A stretch of 64,000 bases of DNA from Arundinibacter roseus. GTDB taxonomy: Bacteria; Bacteroidota; Bacteroidia; Cytophagales; Spirosomataceae. The stretch covers positions 516,522-580,521 of the forward strand of contig NZ_SMJU01000001.1 in NCBI RefSeq assembly GCF_004348825.1, written 5' to 3'. Position 1 is the stretch's first letter, and every line of letters starts with the position of its first letter. Shown one piece after another: positions 53,449-63,406 of this stretch. The notes beneath the pieces are model-generated. The model saw only the letters and a program-made list of their open reading frames with translations. It did no database searches and was not told the origin of the DNA. The position numbers were made by a program, and so were the translations under genes.

Positions 53449-54192
53449 ATGATTCAGATTTTTCAAAATAAAGACCTGCTCAGCAAAGCAGCCGCCGATT
53501 TCTTTGTGCAAAAAGCACAGGAAGCTATTCAGCAGCACGGACGATTTGTGGTAGCCCTCACGGGTGGTTCTTCTCCGGTAGAATTGTACAAACTCCTGGC
53601 TCAACCTCCGTACACTGAACTGATTTCCTGGCCGCAAACCTTCATTTTTTGGGGCGATGAGCGCTGGGTTCCGTTAACAGACGAACGGAGCAATGCCCGA
53701 ATGGCGCACGAAACGCTTTTGGATCATGTTCCGATTCCGGCAGAAAACATCTTTCCAATGCGCGCAGAAAGCATTGAACCTGAGACTTTTGCTTTACTTT
53801 ATGAACAGCATCTTCGTGATTTTCTGGGCAATGAATCTCCCGCATTTGATTTGATCCTTCTAGGCATGGGCGACGATGGACACACTGCTTCGTTATTTCC
53901 GGGTACAGCGGTGCTACATGAGGAGTCGCGTTATGTTCAGGCCTATTTTTTAGAACCTCAGGCTATGTACCGTATCACGCTCACAGCGCCACTAATCAAT
54001 CTGGCCAAAGCTGTTTGTTTTTTAACGTTTGGCAGCAACAAGGCTCCGGCTTTGTTTGAAGTGCTTGAAGGCAAATCAAACCCAGAGCACTATCCGTCGC
54101 AACTCATTCGACCTGAAAATGGCGAGTTGCTTTGGCTTGTAGATGAGCAGGCTGCTTCACTTTTGACATCTGCGAATTCTGGCAATATGTAG
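53449..54192 (+). CDS. pgl: 6-phosphogluconolactonase
   Basis: A 247-residue enzyme that hydrolyses the lactone formed by Zwf. Blocks are VVALTGGSSPVELYKLL, FIFWGDERWVPLTDERSN and the catalytic ILLGMGDDGHTASLFPGT, all typical of the bacterial DevB-type lactonase. It is the last gene of gnd-zwf-pgl; the gene order is the reverse of the reaction order for gnd. Confidence 0.95.
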   Translation: MIQIFQNKDLLSKAAADFFVQKAQEAIQQHGRFVVALTGGSSPVELYKLLAQPPYTELISWPQTFIFWGDERWVPLTDERSNARMAHETLLDHVPIPAENIFPMRAESIEPETFALLYEQHLRDFLGNESPAFDLILLGMGDDGHTASLFPGTAVLHEESRYVQAYFLEPQAMYRITLTAPLINLAKAVCFLTFGSNKAPALFEVLEGKSNPEHYPSQLIRPENGELLWLVDEQAASLLTSANSGNM

Positions 54193-54470
54193 AGATTTTG
54201 GTTGAATAAATAGGTTAGTTGTTTCATTTTAAGCTGTTTACTTTGTGCAATTATTGATTCTGTACAGGTCAATTGCAGGAAACTAAAACAGTAGAAATAA
54301 TACTGACAACCCTGCGTCTGGACAAGGTCAATCAGGTACTCGACATGTTTGGTTGTGAAGCCGGACCTATTGTAAAGGAAGAAAATTATGTATAGGGCGG
54401 GGAAAGTGCATTATCAGGAGATCCTGACAAAGTGTGAGATTACTCAATTATCTACAATATCAAAGTACTC
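54193..54470. other. Intergenic region with a small possible ORF
   Basis: About 280 bp after pgl. A TTG-initiated frame of 40 codons (54273-54395) reads protein-like (TVEIILTTLRLDKVNQVLDM) but matches no family I know. No promoter or RNA gene is visible. Confidence 0.3.
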
Positions 54471-54519
54471 ATAACCAACAACGGCCCGAAGGATAAACCT
54501 CCGGGCCGTTGTTGGTTAT
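54471..54519. terminator. Long bidirectional terminator between pgl and gcvP
   Basis: A perfect 18-bp stem (54471-54488 with 54502-54519), outer arm ATAACCAACAACGG and inner part GCCCG. It serves the convergent gnd-zwf-pgl and gcvP units. The outer arm and the flanks (CTC before, TCAG after) equal those of 25904-25949. Confidence 0.85.
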
Positions 54520-54536
54520 TCAGATCTTTACAAAAA

Positions 54537-57425
54537 TCACTCTGCTGTTACTACCTCTGCATATTCCTCCACCGGAATACACGAGCAGATCAGATTCCGG
54601 TCGCCGTAAGCGCTGTCGATGCGGCTCACACTTGGCCAAAACTTATTGAAACGCAGCGCAGGTAAAGGGAAAGCAGCTTTTTCGCGGCTGTACGGGCGCT
54701 TCCAATCAGCGGCCAATACGACACGAGCGGTGTGTGGAGCATGTTTCAACACATTTTCGGCCCGATCAGCAATTCCTTCTTCTACCTCCCGAATCTCGTT
54801 TCGGATGGCAATCATAGTATCGCAAAAGCGGTCAAGCTCGGCTTTTGACTCCGATTCGGTAGGCTCAATCATCAGCGTACCTGCTACTGGGAACGACAAC
54901 GTTGGTGCGTGATATCCGTAATCCATTAGACGTTTGGCGATGTCTTCGGCTTCCACTCCAACAGTTTTAAAGGAGCGACAGTCCAAAATCATTTCGTGTG
55001 CACACCGACCGTTACTTCCGGTATAGAGCACATCGTACTGGCCTTTCAGACGTTCTTTAATATAATTTGCATTCAAAATAGCCATTTTGGTGGCGTTGGT
55101 CAGGCCTTCGCCGCCCATCATCGCAATGTATGCATACGAGATGGTAAGAATACTGGCACTGCCAAAAGGTGCAGCAGATACGGCTCCTGCTTTGCCTACC
55201 TTACCGTTTTGATTGACGTGACCAGGTAAAAACGGCACCAATTGCTCAGCAACCCCGATGGGTCCCATGCCGGGTCCGCCTCCACCGTGCGGAATGCAAA
55301 ACGTTTTGTGAAGGTTGAGGTGGCACACATCCGCACCGATCATTCCGGGGCTTGTCAGGCCAACCTGCGCATTCATGTTGGCGCCATCCATGTATACCTG
55401 TCCGCCATGCTCGTGAATGAGCGCACAGATTTCTTTAATACTTTCTTCAAAAACTCCGTGCGTTGATGGGTACGTAACCATCAGACAGGCCAGTTCGTTG
55501 CTATATTGCTCAGCTTTGGCGCGAAGGTCGGCTACGTCAATATTGCCCCGCTCGTCGCACTTGGTCACGACGACTTTCATACCTGCCATGACGGCGGAGG
55601 CAGGGTTAGTTCCGTGGGCCGACGAAGGAATCAGAGCTACATTGCGGTGGCTTTCGTTGCGGCTTTCGTGGTAAGCCCGAATCACCATCAGCCCGGCATA
55701 TTCGCCCTGCGCACCCGAATTGGGTTGCAGCGACATAGCAGCAAAGCCCGTGATTTCGCATAACCAATCATTCAATTGCTTAAAAAGAAGCTGATATCCA
55801 CGCGTTTGCTCAGCCGGTGCAAACGGATGAATCGCTCCAAACTCAGGCCACGTTACGGGAATCATCTCCGTGGTTGCGTTTAGTTTCATGGTGCAGCTCC
55901 CTAGAGAAATCATGGAATGCACCAGCGAAAGATCCTTGTTTTCAAGCATTTTGAGGTACCGCAGCATTTCGTGCTCGGTATGATGCGAATTGAAAACCGG
56001 ATGCGTCAGATAAGGTGTTTGGCGGGCGATGGCGTCAGAAAAGGTAATTTCCATTTCTTCCTCAATCATCATTTCACCCTGAAAACCAGATACTTCGGCA
56101 AAAAGATTGAGCAATTTAATTACATCCTCAAAAGATTTTCCCTCATCAAATGAAACCCCAACGCGGCTATCAGGAAAGGTATAATGACGCAGATTGATGC
56201 CCCATTTCACCGATTCTTCTTTCAATTTCCGGGCAAGCGGCGTTTGAATAGTAACTGTATCAAAAAATTCTTCGGTAACTACCTGAAAATTGAATTTGCG
56301 AACGGTATCGGCAAACAGTTTAGCCAGGCCGTGGGTACGGGCAGCAATTGTTTTGAGGCCTTCGGGGCCGTGATACACAGCATAGGCTCCGGCCATGACG
56401 GCCAATAATACCTGTGCAGTACAAATATTTGAGGTTGCCTTTTCGCGACGAATATGCTGCTCACGCGTTTGGAGTGCCATACGAAGTGCGCGATTTCCCT
56501 CGGCATCTACGGATACCCCAATGATGCGACCCGGCAACTGTCGTTTAAATGCCTCTTTGGTTGCAAAAAAAGCCGCATGCGGCCCACCATAGCCCATCGG
56601 TACGCCAAATCTTTGTGCCGAACCAACCACAACATCAGCTCCCATTTCACCGGGTGCTTTGAGCAATGTAAGCGCCAATAAATCAGCGGCTACGGCTACA
56701 AAAAGATTGAGCTCATGCGCTGTGGCAATAAAATCGGTATAGTCGATTACGGCTCCGTCGGTTGCCGGATATTGCAGCAATGCACCAAACAGGCTTTCGT
56801 CCGTCAGGTCAACGGTGCGGTGATTTCCCACTTTAATTTTGATCCCAATCGGCGTTGCACGAGTAAAGAGCAGGTCAATAGTCTGAGGATGACAGAGTTC
56901 AGATACAAAAAATGTATCCGCTTTCTTTCGGGCAGCCGGACGTGCGCTGTGCAGCATCGTCATTGCTTCGGCAGCAGCGGTGGCTTCGTCCAGCAGCGAG
57001 GCGTTGGCAATTTCCAGTCCGGTGAGGTCAGTCACGACGGTTTGAAAATTAAGGAGCATTTCGAGACGTCCCTGCGCTATTTCTGCCTGATAGGGCGTAT
57101 AAGCTGTGTACCAGGCCGGATTTTCAAGAATATTTCGTAGAATAACAGGTGGTGTAAGCGTATCATAGTAGCCCGTGCCAATGTACGATTTGAAAATGCT
57201 GTTTTGCCCGGCAAGCATCTTGAAATCTTTCAAAAACTCATGCTCCGACTTAGGCCGGGGGAGTTTGAGCGACCGGGGAAGCCGGATAGCCTCAGGTACT
57301 GTTTGGTCAATAAGCTCATCCAGGCTCGAAACGCCTACTTTTTCCAGCATTTCGCTTAGTTCGTGCGCGTCTTTTCCGTGATGACGGCTCTCAAATAACT
57401 CTTGGGATTGGAGATTGATTTTCAT
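54537..57425 (-). CDS. gcvP: Glycine dehydrogenase (decarboxylating), P protein
   Basis: A 962-residue PLP enzyme that decarboxylates glycine and loads the aminomethyl group on the H protein of the glycine cleavage system. I start at ATG 57425 ([17 protein letters not shown]); an upstream start at 57470 is less likely. It is the single-chain form, with an N-terminal inactive half ([22 protein letters not shown] block near residue 85) and the C-terminal half holding the PLP lysine in [39 protein letters not shown] is also conserved. The T and H protein genes are not adjacent. A candidate TATTTTTG lies on the minus strand at 57468-57475. Confidence 0.97.
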   Translation of the reverse strand: MKINLQSQELFESRHHGKDAHELSEMLEKVGVSSLDELIDQTVPEAIRLPRSLKLPRPKSEHEFLKDFKMLAGQNSIFKSYIGTGYYDTLTPPVILRNILENPAWYTAYTPYQAEIAQGRLEMLLNFQTVVTDLTGLEIANASLLDEATAAAEAMTMLHSARPAARKKADTFFVSELCHPQTIDLLFTRATPIGIKIKVGNHRTVDLTDESLFGALLQYPATDGAVIDYTDFIATAHELNLFVAVAADLLALTLLKAPGEMGADVVVGSAQRFGVPMGYGGPHAAFFATKEAFKRQLPGRIIGVSVDAEGNRALRMALQTREQHIRREKATSNICTAQVLLAVMAGAYAVYHGPEGLKTIAARTHGLAKLFADTVRKFNFQVVTEEFFDTVTIQTPLARKLKEESVKWGINLRHYTFPDSRVGVSFDEGKSFEDVIKLLNLFAEVSGFQGEMMIEEEMEITFSDAIARQTPYLTHPVFNSHHTEHEMLRYLKMLENKDLSLVHSMISLGSCTMKLNATTEMIPVTWPEFGAIHPFAPAEQTRGYQLLFKQLNDWLCEITGFAAMSLQPNSGAQGEYAGLMVIRAYHESRNESHRNVALIPSSAHGTNPASAVMAGMKVVVTKCDERGNIDVADLRAKAEQYSNELACLMVTYPSTHGVFEESIKEICALIHEHGGQVYMDGANMNAQVGLTSPGMIGADVCHLNLHKTFCIPHGGGGPGMGPIGVAEQLVPFLPGHVNQNGKVGKAGAVSAAPFGSASILTISYAYIAMMGGEGLTNATKMAILNANYIKERLKGQYDVLYTGSNGRCAHEMILDCRSFKTVGVEAEDIAKRLMDYGYHAPTLSFPVAGTLMIEPTESESKAELDRFCDTMIAIRNEIREVEEGIADRAENVLKHAPHTARVVLAADWKRPYSREKAAFPLPALRFNKFWPSVSRIDSAYGDRNLICSCIPVEEYAEVVTAE

Positions 57426-57606
57426 GCTTTGGGCTAAAAAACCACTAGGTGTCTGATGAATAAAGTACAAAAATATGGAAAAGAATTCGATTCGGGACAG
57501 AATCGTTCGTGTGCCAACAATTAATCTCTCAACATTTTGTCTTTTAAAGAAGTTTAAAAAAAATCGGCCTTACACAGAGTGCAGGCCGGGAATGACTAAG
57601 CTACCA

Positions 57607-57831
57607 TTATTTGGGGCAATCACACGAGCTTTTTCGCTTAAAAATCCCAAGAAATTTTTTACTTCTGGGTTTTTTGTAACCCTTATATCGTTTCCGTTTT
57701 TTCTTCTTACCACCCAGGTCCATCTCCGTTTTTGTCAAAGCTGTGGGTGTAGCTGGTATATTCCGTGCTTCGAGTTCCAGCGTCGGCATGAGCCAAACGG
57801 CTAGAATCAGTAGCAATAGTTTACTTTTCAT
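57607..57831 (-). CDS. Small secreted basic peptide with a CDCPK end
   Basis: A 74-residue protein from ATG 57831 (MKSKLLLLILAVWLMPTLEL, signal peptide). The mature part is short: about 20 neutral residues, then a very basic block (GGKKKKRKRYKGYKKPRSKK), then FLGIFKRKSSCDCPK at the C-terminus. An in-frame ATG 18 bp upstream would add six residues. I recognise no characterised family. The charge suggests binding to nucleic acid, LPS or another anionic surface, and the cysteine pair may form a disulfide or bind metal. Confidence 0.65.
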   Translation of the reverse strand: MKSKLLLLILAVWLMPTLELEARNIPATPTALTKTEMDLGGKKKKRKRYKGYKKPRSKKFLGIFKRKSSCDCPK

Positions 57832-58119
57832 CTTTGTGTCCAGTTTCAATCAACAATCCTTTCTAGTTCAACGAGTTACTTTTGGTTTTATTCCTATTTC
57901 AGTTGTAAAATCGCAAATCTGAGAATTAATTAATCACTGCTTAATGTCCTTTTAGAACATTTTCACGAGCAGTATTCATTTTATTCAAATTTGAATAAGC
58001 ATCTAGTCAATAATTCTTTATGTTTGGATTTGAGAATCAGGTAATAGTCTATTTATTAAAAACAAATTATTTCATTCCTGGATTTTTCATTTTTTTCTGA
58101 TCTCTACTTTCAATTCACC

Positions 58120-58296
58120 ATGATCCGCTATTTATTCCTCGCTATAAACCTGACTCTACTTCTGGCAAGTCTGTATGTACTTTACAGCTTACTGATACTA
58201 AATGAAGAACTTGACATCCCGGGAAAAGTCATTATCCTTAGTACTTGTATTTGGAGTATATTCCGTTGGTATGTCAAAAAGTATCAGGAATCCTAA
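58120..58296 (+). CDS. Small two-segment membrane protein
   Basis: A 58-residue ORF from ATG 58120 to TAA 58294-58296. Residues 3-27 (YLFLAINLTLLLASLYVLYS) and 37-52 (VIILSTCIWSIFRWYV) are hydrophobic, separated by NEELDIPGK, and the end is KKYQES. This fits a small inner-membrane protein with two helices. The strong hydrophobic pattern argues for a real gene, but no family is recognised. It is convergent with the metallophosphoesterase gene. Confidence 0.55.
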   Translation: MIRYLFLAINLTLLLASLYVLYSLLILNEELDIPGKVIILSTCIWSIFRWYVKKYQES

Positions 58297-58337
58297 GTAA
58301 AATCTGGGTGGGAAGTTACTTGATTATAAAACAAAAA

Positions 58338-59594
58338 TCACCCGCGTACCAACTCCAAAATCGTAATTTCCGGCAAAATACCAACACGCCCGGGATACCC
58401 GATATACCCAAAACCCCGATTGACGTACAAAAACTGATCGTCTTCTTTATATAACCCCGCCCATTCTTTATAACGATACTGCACAGGGCTCCATTTAAAA
58501 CCGGGGAGTTCTACGCCAAACTGCATGCCGTGTGTATGTCCGGCAAGTGCAAGGTCTATGTCCCTGAATTGTGGCCGTACCTGCGCCTGCCAATGACTTG
58601 GATCGTGCGAAAGCAGAATCTTGACCGGATATTCTTCCGCTCCTTTGTAGGCTTTGGCCAGGTCGCCGTACTTGGCAAACCCGCCTGCGCCCCAGTTTTC
58701 AATGCCGATCAGTCCGATTTCGGCACCATCTACCTTGATTCCACGATTTTGATCGAGTAGCAGGTTCCAGCCCATCAGCCGGTGCGCTTCTTTTACATCG
58801 TTCAGGTTTTGCTGCCGGGCCGCGGGAGAGGCAAAGGGAGCGTAGTCGCCATAGTCATGATTGCCGAGCACGGAATACACTCCCAAAGGAGCTTTTACTT
58901 TTTCAAAAATAGAGATATAGTCTTTCACCTCAGTGGCCCGGTCGTTGACCAGATCACCCGTAAAAAAAGCGAGATCCGGTTTTTCTTTCATCAATAAGTC
59001 AATCCCGCCTTTTACCGCTGTTTTATTAAAAAAACTTCCTGAATGAATATCTGAAAGTTGAGCAATTCGGATACCTTCAAACTCTTTGGGGAGATTTTTG
59101 AGCGCAACCTTTACCCGACGTATCCGGTAATCGTGCGCCCCGGAAATGATTCCGAAGGCAAAAGTTCCTAATAAACTTCCCCCCGCTACGAGCGCTGTGG
59201 TAGCCATGAACTCCGAACGCGGAATACGTGGCCCGGACGGATCGGCAGATGCCGGAGCAACCGATGGCGCAAATAAACTAATGACCCACTGAACTAGCCG
59301 ACGGAGGTCATCAACGAATAGTACCAAAACGGCAAATAGCTTAGCAAAGTAAGGAAGGGCGATGCTTGCAAAAATAAAGTTGCGCACGATGCGACTAAAC
59401 ATGTCGGGCGGCAAAAGCTGAATGAGTACATAAGCCGAGAGTGACAGAATAGAAAAGCCCCAATAAAGGCCGGAAACCCAGCGTTGCGTCAGTGGCGATG
59501 CAGTACGAATGACGGTACGTAAAGCCTGCCACACATACCAATCAATGGCAAAAAGGACGAAAGCAAGGACAAGAAATATTATTGAACGATTCAT
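58338..59594 (-). CDS. Membrane-anchored calcineurin-like metallophosphoesterase
   Basis: A 418-residue protein. Residues 1-105 hold about four hydrophobic segments; a further one lies at about 133-152. The catalytic domain follows with all five metal motifs: Asp182 and His184 (LSDIHSG), Asp214 (TGDLVND), Asn245-His246 (GNHD), LSHDP and GHTHG. This type resembles the YkuE/LpxH-like phosphoesterases that act on lipid or nucleotide phosphates at the membrane; the substrate is unknown. The C-terminal NRGFGYIGYPGRVGILPEI is conserved in this group as far as I can tell. Confidence 0.88.
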   Translation of the reverse strand: MNRSIIFLVLAFVLFAIDWYVWQALRTVIRTASPLTQRWVSGLYWGFSILSLSAYVLIQLLPPDMFSRIVRNFIFASIALPYFAKLFAVLVLFVDDLRRLVQWVISLFAPSVAPASADPSGPRIPRSEFMATTALVAGGSLLGTFAFGIISGAHDYRIRRVKVALKNLPKEFEGIRIAQLSDIHSGSFFNKTAVKGGIDLLMKEKPDLAFFTGDLVNDRATEVKDYISIFEKVKAPLGVYSVLGNHDYGDYAPFASPAARQQNLNDVKEAHRLMGWNLLLDQNRGIKVDGAEIGLIGIENWGAGGFAKYGDLAKAYKGAEEYPVKILLSHDPSHWQAQVRPQFRDIDLALAGHTHGMQFGVELPGFKWSPVQYRYKEWAGLYKEDDQFLYVNRGFGYIGYPGRVGILPEITILELVRG

Positions 59595-59720
59595 TTATAA
59601 AGATTTGAATTCCGTTTTAGGTATAAAAGCTCATTGGCTTAGTGAGTAACGCCGGATTGTTTTTTCTTGTTCAACCAATTCAGCGAAGAACGTATCAAGG
59701 GTGATAATTAGGGATAAGAG

Positions 59721-59751
59721 TTGTAGGTAGAACCGCAAACGGCTACTTTTG
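59721..59751 (+). promoter_or_regulatory. Promoter of the small gene at 59778
   Basis: TTG at 59721-59723, 20 bp, then TACTTTTG at 59744-59751, 26 bp before the ATG. Confidence 0.7.
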
Positions 59752-59777
59752 GCCTGTAAACATGTTATTTTGAATCT

Positions 59778-59999
59778 ATGGCAGAGTTTAATTTTAGACA
59801 ATACCACGTCCGCTCGATCAATGCCGCTACCGAAGAAGAGCGTGCGGCTATCAACAGCGAGCTGAAAGAGTTGTATCAAACGCTTTCAGAGGAAGATAAA
59901 AAAGATTTTAATGATCAGCTTCAACGATTTATGATTACGGAACTTGGCCGTTTAAGCAATGATTATGAAGCAATTAAAGGAATAGACAATCCAAATTAA
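59778..59999 (+). CDS. Small conserved-looking hypothetical protein
   Basis: A 73-residue soluble, acidic, largely helical protein (MAEFNFRQYHVRSINAATEE, then ELKELYQTLSEEDKKDFND). It has no signal peptide. I recognise no named domain. A well-formed promoter and a terminator (60019-60053) flank it, so it is an independently expressed gene. Confidence 0.65.
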   Translation: MAEFNFRQYHVRSINAATEEERAAINSELKELYQTLSEEDKKDFNDQLQRFMITELGRLSNDYEAIKGIDNPN

Positions 60000-60018
60000 A
60001 TGTCTAAAACGTAACAAA

Positions 60019-60053
60019 ACCCGTGAGCGAAAACTCACGGGTCAGCATTTTTC
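60019..60053. terminator. Terminator between the small gene and the DUF1573 gene
   Basis: ACCCGTGAG / CTCACGGGT, 9 bp (60019-60027 with 60034-60042), loop CGAAAA, then a T-rich tail. It lies between two convergent genes. Confidence 0.75.
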
Positions 60054-60070
60054 AGGGCTAAATAGTTCGT

Positions 60071-60448
60071 TTACTCAAAAACTTCTCCATGGATTTTTAG
60101 CACTACCACTCCGGTTTCTGCGTTGGATGTGACGGTCACTGATTTGGAAAAAGGTCCAACGACCGCCGCATTAAATGTTGCTTTAATGCTGCCCGTTTGG
60201 TTAGGCAGGATTGGATCTTTTGAAAATTCTACGCCTGTGCATCCGCAAGAGCCAACCGCCTGACTAATCACAAGTGGCTGCGTGCCTGAGTTTTTAAATT
60301 CAAAGGAGGCTACCACCGGTTTTCCTTTTTGAATTTTCCCAAAATCATGACTCGTTTCGATCCAGGAAAAAGAGGCAGCGGCATGTGCAAATACGGCAGT
60401 TGCCAGGCAGAAGGCCACAAAGGCAAGAGAGAGTTTTGTTGTTTTCAT
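60071..60448 (-). CDS. Secreted DUF1573-domain protein
   Basis: A 125-residue exported protein. I start at ATG 60448 (MKTTKLSLAFVAFCLATAVF, signal peptide ending near HAAA); the in-frame ATG at 60502 adds 18 residues. The rest is an Ig-like DUF1573 domain, with SHDFGKIQKGKPVVASFEF, a conserved Cys pair in SCGCTGVEF and a closing strand VVVLKIHGEVFE. The family is common and surface- or periplasm-located in Bacteroidota; its function is not established. A TACTTTTG element on the minus strand at 60500-60507 is a possible promoter. Confidence 0.85.
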   Translation of the reverse strand: MKTTKLSLAFVAFCLATAVFAHAAASFSWIETSHDFGKIQKGKPVVASFEFKNSGTQPLVISQAVGSCGCTGVEFSKDPILPNQTGSIKATFNAAVVGPFSKSVTVTSNAETGVVVLKIHGEVFE

Positions 60449-60636
60449 AGCTTTACCAGCGAATAAGAGATTAACAATTGATTTGATTATTGATTGGATC
60501 AAAAGTATAATTCCTGCGCATTGGTGCTTGTTAACAGACTGTCAATAGTTGTTAATGCGGTGTTAATCAAGCCGTGTCGGGATCTAAAAACGTATAAATT
60601 GGTCAAAAAATTTATTTTAACTAACTCCTGAAATTC

Positions 60637-61881
60637 ATGTCCCGCCGTACGATCCGATGGCTTGTTGTTTTGTCTGCTTTGTCCATTATCGGAGTTCTGA
60701 TTATGCAAATGTATTGGGTAAACCGCACGCTCGAATTGCGCAATCGTCAGTTTAATCAACGAGTGCATGTGGCCTTACACGATGTTGCCCAGCAGCTTTC
60801 ACAGGTTAGTGGCGTGATGCAAAGTGCAAATCCTGTGGAACAGCTTTCTCCGGACTATTTTTTGGTCAATACCAACGCTACCACTCAACCCGAGGTACTG
60901 GAACACTACATTCGGGAATCGTTTCAAAAACATAGCTTGATAACAGACTTCGAATTGGGTATTTACGACTGTACCACAGATCGCATGCGCTACGGCATGC
61001 TGCTTAGTACCCGCAATAGCGATAAATCGCCCGCAACAACTGCCGATTGGATCAAAACTGACAAATACCCTTACTACTTTGGAATTCGCTTCCCACAGCA
61101 GGAAAATTACATGGCCGGCGACCTGGAAGGCTGGATATGGTCCTCTGTAATCGTACTCATTGCCGTCAGTTTCTTTTCCTACGCTCTGTTTGTTATTTTA
61201 CGGCAAAAACAGCTTTCAGAAGTTCAGCGGGATTTTATCAACAACATGACGCACGAGCTTCAGACACCAATATCAACGCTACGCATTGCCGCTGATGTGT
61301 TGAATACACCAACAATAATCAATCAGCCCGAACGTCATCGCCGCTATGTCCGCATTGTCGAGGAAGAAATCACTCGTCTGCAACGGCAAGTCGAAATGGT
61401 ACTCAATATGGCAAAGGCAGAACGAAATAAGCTTGCTTTGGACCTGGAATGGCTGGATGCCCACGAAGTAATTGCAGCCATATCGCGTCCTTATCAGGAT
61501 CGCATCACAATTTTGCTTGATGCTTCATCATCCTATATAGAAGCGGATAGACTGCATTTTGGTAATCTGGTAAATAATTTAATTGATAATGCGCTTAAAT
61601 ATTCACCTGAAAACCCCAAAGTGGTAGTAAAGACTAGTAATTCAGGCACATTGTTTGTACTTGAAGTGGAAGATAATGGGATCGGAATAGCACCTGAATT
61701 TCAAAAAAAAGTATTTCAGAAATTTTACCGGGTACCTTCCGGAAATATTCATAATGTGAAAGGATTTGGTATTGGTCTGAGCTACGTTCAACAGATTGTA
61801 AAGGCACATCGCTGGAAACTTTCGCTTCTAAGCAGCGAACAAACTGGCAGTAGATTTACCATTCAGATGCCGCACAAATGA
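60637..61881 (+). CDS. Membrane sensor histidine kinase, RprX-like
   Basis: A 414-residue kinase with two membrane segments (about 8-27 and 167-188) around a periplasmic sensor region of about 140 residues. HisKA has NNMTHELQTPIST with the phospho-acceptor His; the ATPase has NLIDNALKYSPENP, EVEDNGIGIAPEF and GFGIGLSYV. The response regulator gene follows 69 bp downstream. Layout and sequence resemble the RprX/RprY system of Bacteroides, whose signal is not known with certainty. Confidence 0.92.
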   Translation: MSRRTIRWLVVLSALSIIGVLIMQMYWVNRTLELRNRQFNQRVHVALHDVAQQLSQVSGVMQSANPVEQLSPDYFLVNTNATTQPEVLEHYIRESFQKHSLITDFELGIYDCTTDRMRYGMLLSTRNSDKSPATTADWIKTDKYPYYFGIRFPQQENYMAGDLEGWIWSSVIVLIAVSFFSYALFVILRQKQLSEVQRDFINNMTHELQTPISTLRIAADVLNTPTIINQPERHRRYVRIVEEEITRLQRQVEMVLNMAKAERNKLALDLEWLDAHEVIAAISRPYQDRITILLDASSSYIEADRLHFGNLVNNLIDNALKYSPENPKVVVKTSNSGTLFVLEVEDNGIGIAPEFQKKVFQKFYRVPSGNIHNVKGFGIGLSYVQQIVKAHRWKLSLLSSEQTGSRFTIQMPHK

Positions 61882-61950
61882 AGCAAATTGCTTGTAGTTA
61901 TATCTTATCATTTAAAAACTAAACCTTTTACGTCAGAATAATATATATAG

Positions 61951-62643
61951 ATGAAAGCACGCATTTTGTATGTAGAAGATGATCCTAATTTAGCCTTTGC
62001 GACAAAAGATAATCTTGAAGCGTATGAATTTGAAATCATTCATTGCACCAATGGCCGGGACGGATGGGATACTTTCCAAAAAGAGTATTTTGACCTTTGT
62101 ATCCTGGATATAATGTTGCCCGAAATGGATGGTTTTACGCTCGCAAAACATATTCGGGAAGTAGATAAACACGTTCCGCTTTTGTTCCTTTCTGCACGCT
62201 CCTTATTGGATGATAAACTGCATGGTTTAGAGATTGGTGCCGATGATTATATAACCAAACCATTCAGTATCAAAGAATTGGTGCTTAGAATTGAAGTCTT
62301 TCTGCGTCGTTCTAAATTGGAAAGCCCCGCCACTCAGCCGGGACAAACGTACCAAATCGGGAACTATATCTTTGATTTTCAAAAACTTACGTTAAAAAAC
62401 AACGAAAAATCCAGTATCCTGACTTTTCGGGAAGCAGAAGTATTGAAATACCTCGCAGAACGTTCTTTGGAAGTTGTCAGACGAGAAGATCTTTTAAAGG
62501 CAATATGGGGCAATGACGATTATTTTATGGGAAGAAGTTTGGATGTCTTCATTTCAAGATTACGCAAATATCTAAGTGGAGATACTACCATCCGAATTGA
62601 TAACGTACACGGCGTTGGTTTTAGAATGAGTTGGGAAAAATAG
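61951..62643 (+). CDS. OmpR-family response regulator, RprY-like
   Basis: A 230-residue regulator. The receiver has the acidic pocket LYVEDDPN, phospho-acceptor Asp53 in CILDIMLPEMDG, and the lysine in DDYITKPFS. The winged-helix output domain (about 130-228) contains LTFREAEVLKYLAERS, ILWGNDDYFMGRSLDVFISR-like recognition region and the closing IDNVHGVGFRMSW. It pairs with the kinase directly upstream, probably in one transcript. Confidence 0.95.
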   Translation: MKARILYVEDDPNLAFATKDNLEAYEFEIIHCTNGRDGWDTFQKEYFDLCILDIMLPEMDGFTLAKHIREVDKHVPLLFLSARSLLDDKLHGLEIGADDYITKPFSIKELVLRIEVFLRRSKLESPATQPGQTYQIGNYIFDFQKLTLKNNEKSSILTFREAEVLKYLAERSLEVVRREDLLKAIWGNDDYFMGRSLDVFISRLRKYLSGDTTIRIDNVHGVGFRMSWEK

Positions 62644-62704
62644 AGTCAGCGGGTGAAATTTGCTATTCATAGCCGCTGACTATACACATGAATCTGAATT
62701 TCAA

Positions 62705-63253
62705 TTAATTGAATGGAACACTTACCTTCGTTTTGTCCCAAAGTAGATCCATTGATGGGGTTGTTTTATCAAAGGCTATGGTAAATTTCTCCATGGGGTT
62801 TGAGGAAATTTTTTGTACAGGCACAACAAGGGTTAAAACATCTGCCTCGGGTTCACGACTAGCTTCTGAATCGAAATTAACACCCCATGAATAGTTTTTA
62901 TTGTTAAAAATTACCGTCCATTTATCTGTTTCCGGAATAGTCCAAAGTGTATAGGTACCTGCAGGAAGCAGTTTTCCATCAATTACAAGTTCATTTTTTG
63001 TAGTAAAGGTTGTTGCTTCATTGGCACCTGTGCGCCACACTTTACCATAAGGGACAAGGCCACCAAAAATCTCCCGGCCTTTTTTGGAAGGCTGCGAGTA
63101 CACCACTTTTATCTCTTTTTCACCTTCCTGATACACAGCCGTAGTTTCAGGGCTAGCTTTTTTTGTAGTTGCCTGCATAAACTTAAACGCTATAAAAAGC
63201 ACAAGTGCCAGCGAACCAATCACTATGGCACTCCATTTTACAAACTTGTTCAT
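62705..63253 (-). CDS. DUF2911-domain membrane-anchored protein
   Basis: A 182-residue protein with one N-terminal hydrophobic segment (VKWSAIVIGSLALVLFIAFK) and a DUF2911 domain. Family blocks are VVYSQPSKKGREIFGGLVPY, GKVWRTGANEATTFTT, LPAGTYTLWTIPETDKWTVI and NFDSEASREPEADV. The domain is common in Bacteroidota and its function is unknown. It is the last protein gene before the rRNA operon end and reads toward the response regulator. Confidence 0.88.
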   Translation of the reverse strand: MNKFVKWSAIVIGSLALVLFIAFKFMQATTKKASPETTAVYQEGEKEIKVVYSQPSKKGREIFGGLVPYGKVWRTGANEATTFTTKNELVIDGKLLPAGTYTLWTIPETDKWTVIFNNKNYSWGVNFDSEASREPEADVLTLVVPVQKISSNPMEKFTIAFDKTTPSMDLLWDKTKVSVPFN

Positions 63254-63356
63254 AAGTAGTTAGTTGATTATGGTTTATGGAAAAATCATATAAAAGTAAG
63301 CATTTGAATTATAGATGCTTATCTTTTTCCCTAAACCGCTCTTAAAGGTGAGCCAC

Positions 63357-63392
63357 AAAAAAAGCGGGCTCAGGATTAGCTGAGCCCGCCTG
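63357..63392 (-). terminator. Terminator after the outer 5S-like copy
   Basis: Stem GCGGGCTCAG / CTGAGCCCGC (63364-63373 with 63380-63389) and T7 on the minus strand (63357-63363). Confidence 0.85.
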
Positions 63393-63406
63393 GGGAATTA
63401 ATAGTA

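Noticed and set aside
54273..54395. 40-codon TTG-started gene after pgl
   Set aside because: Too short and without family match or start signal to call as a gene.
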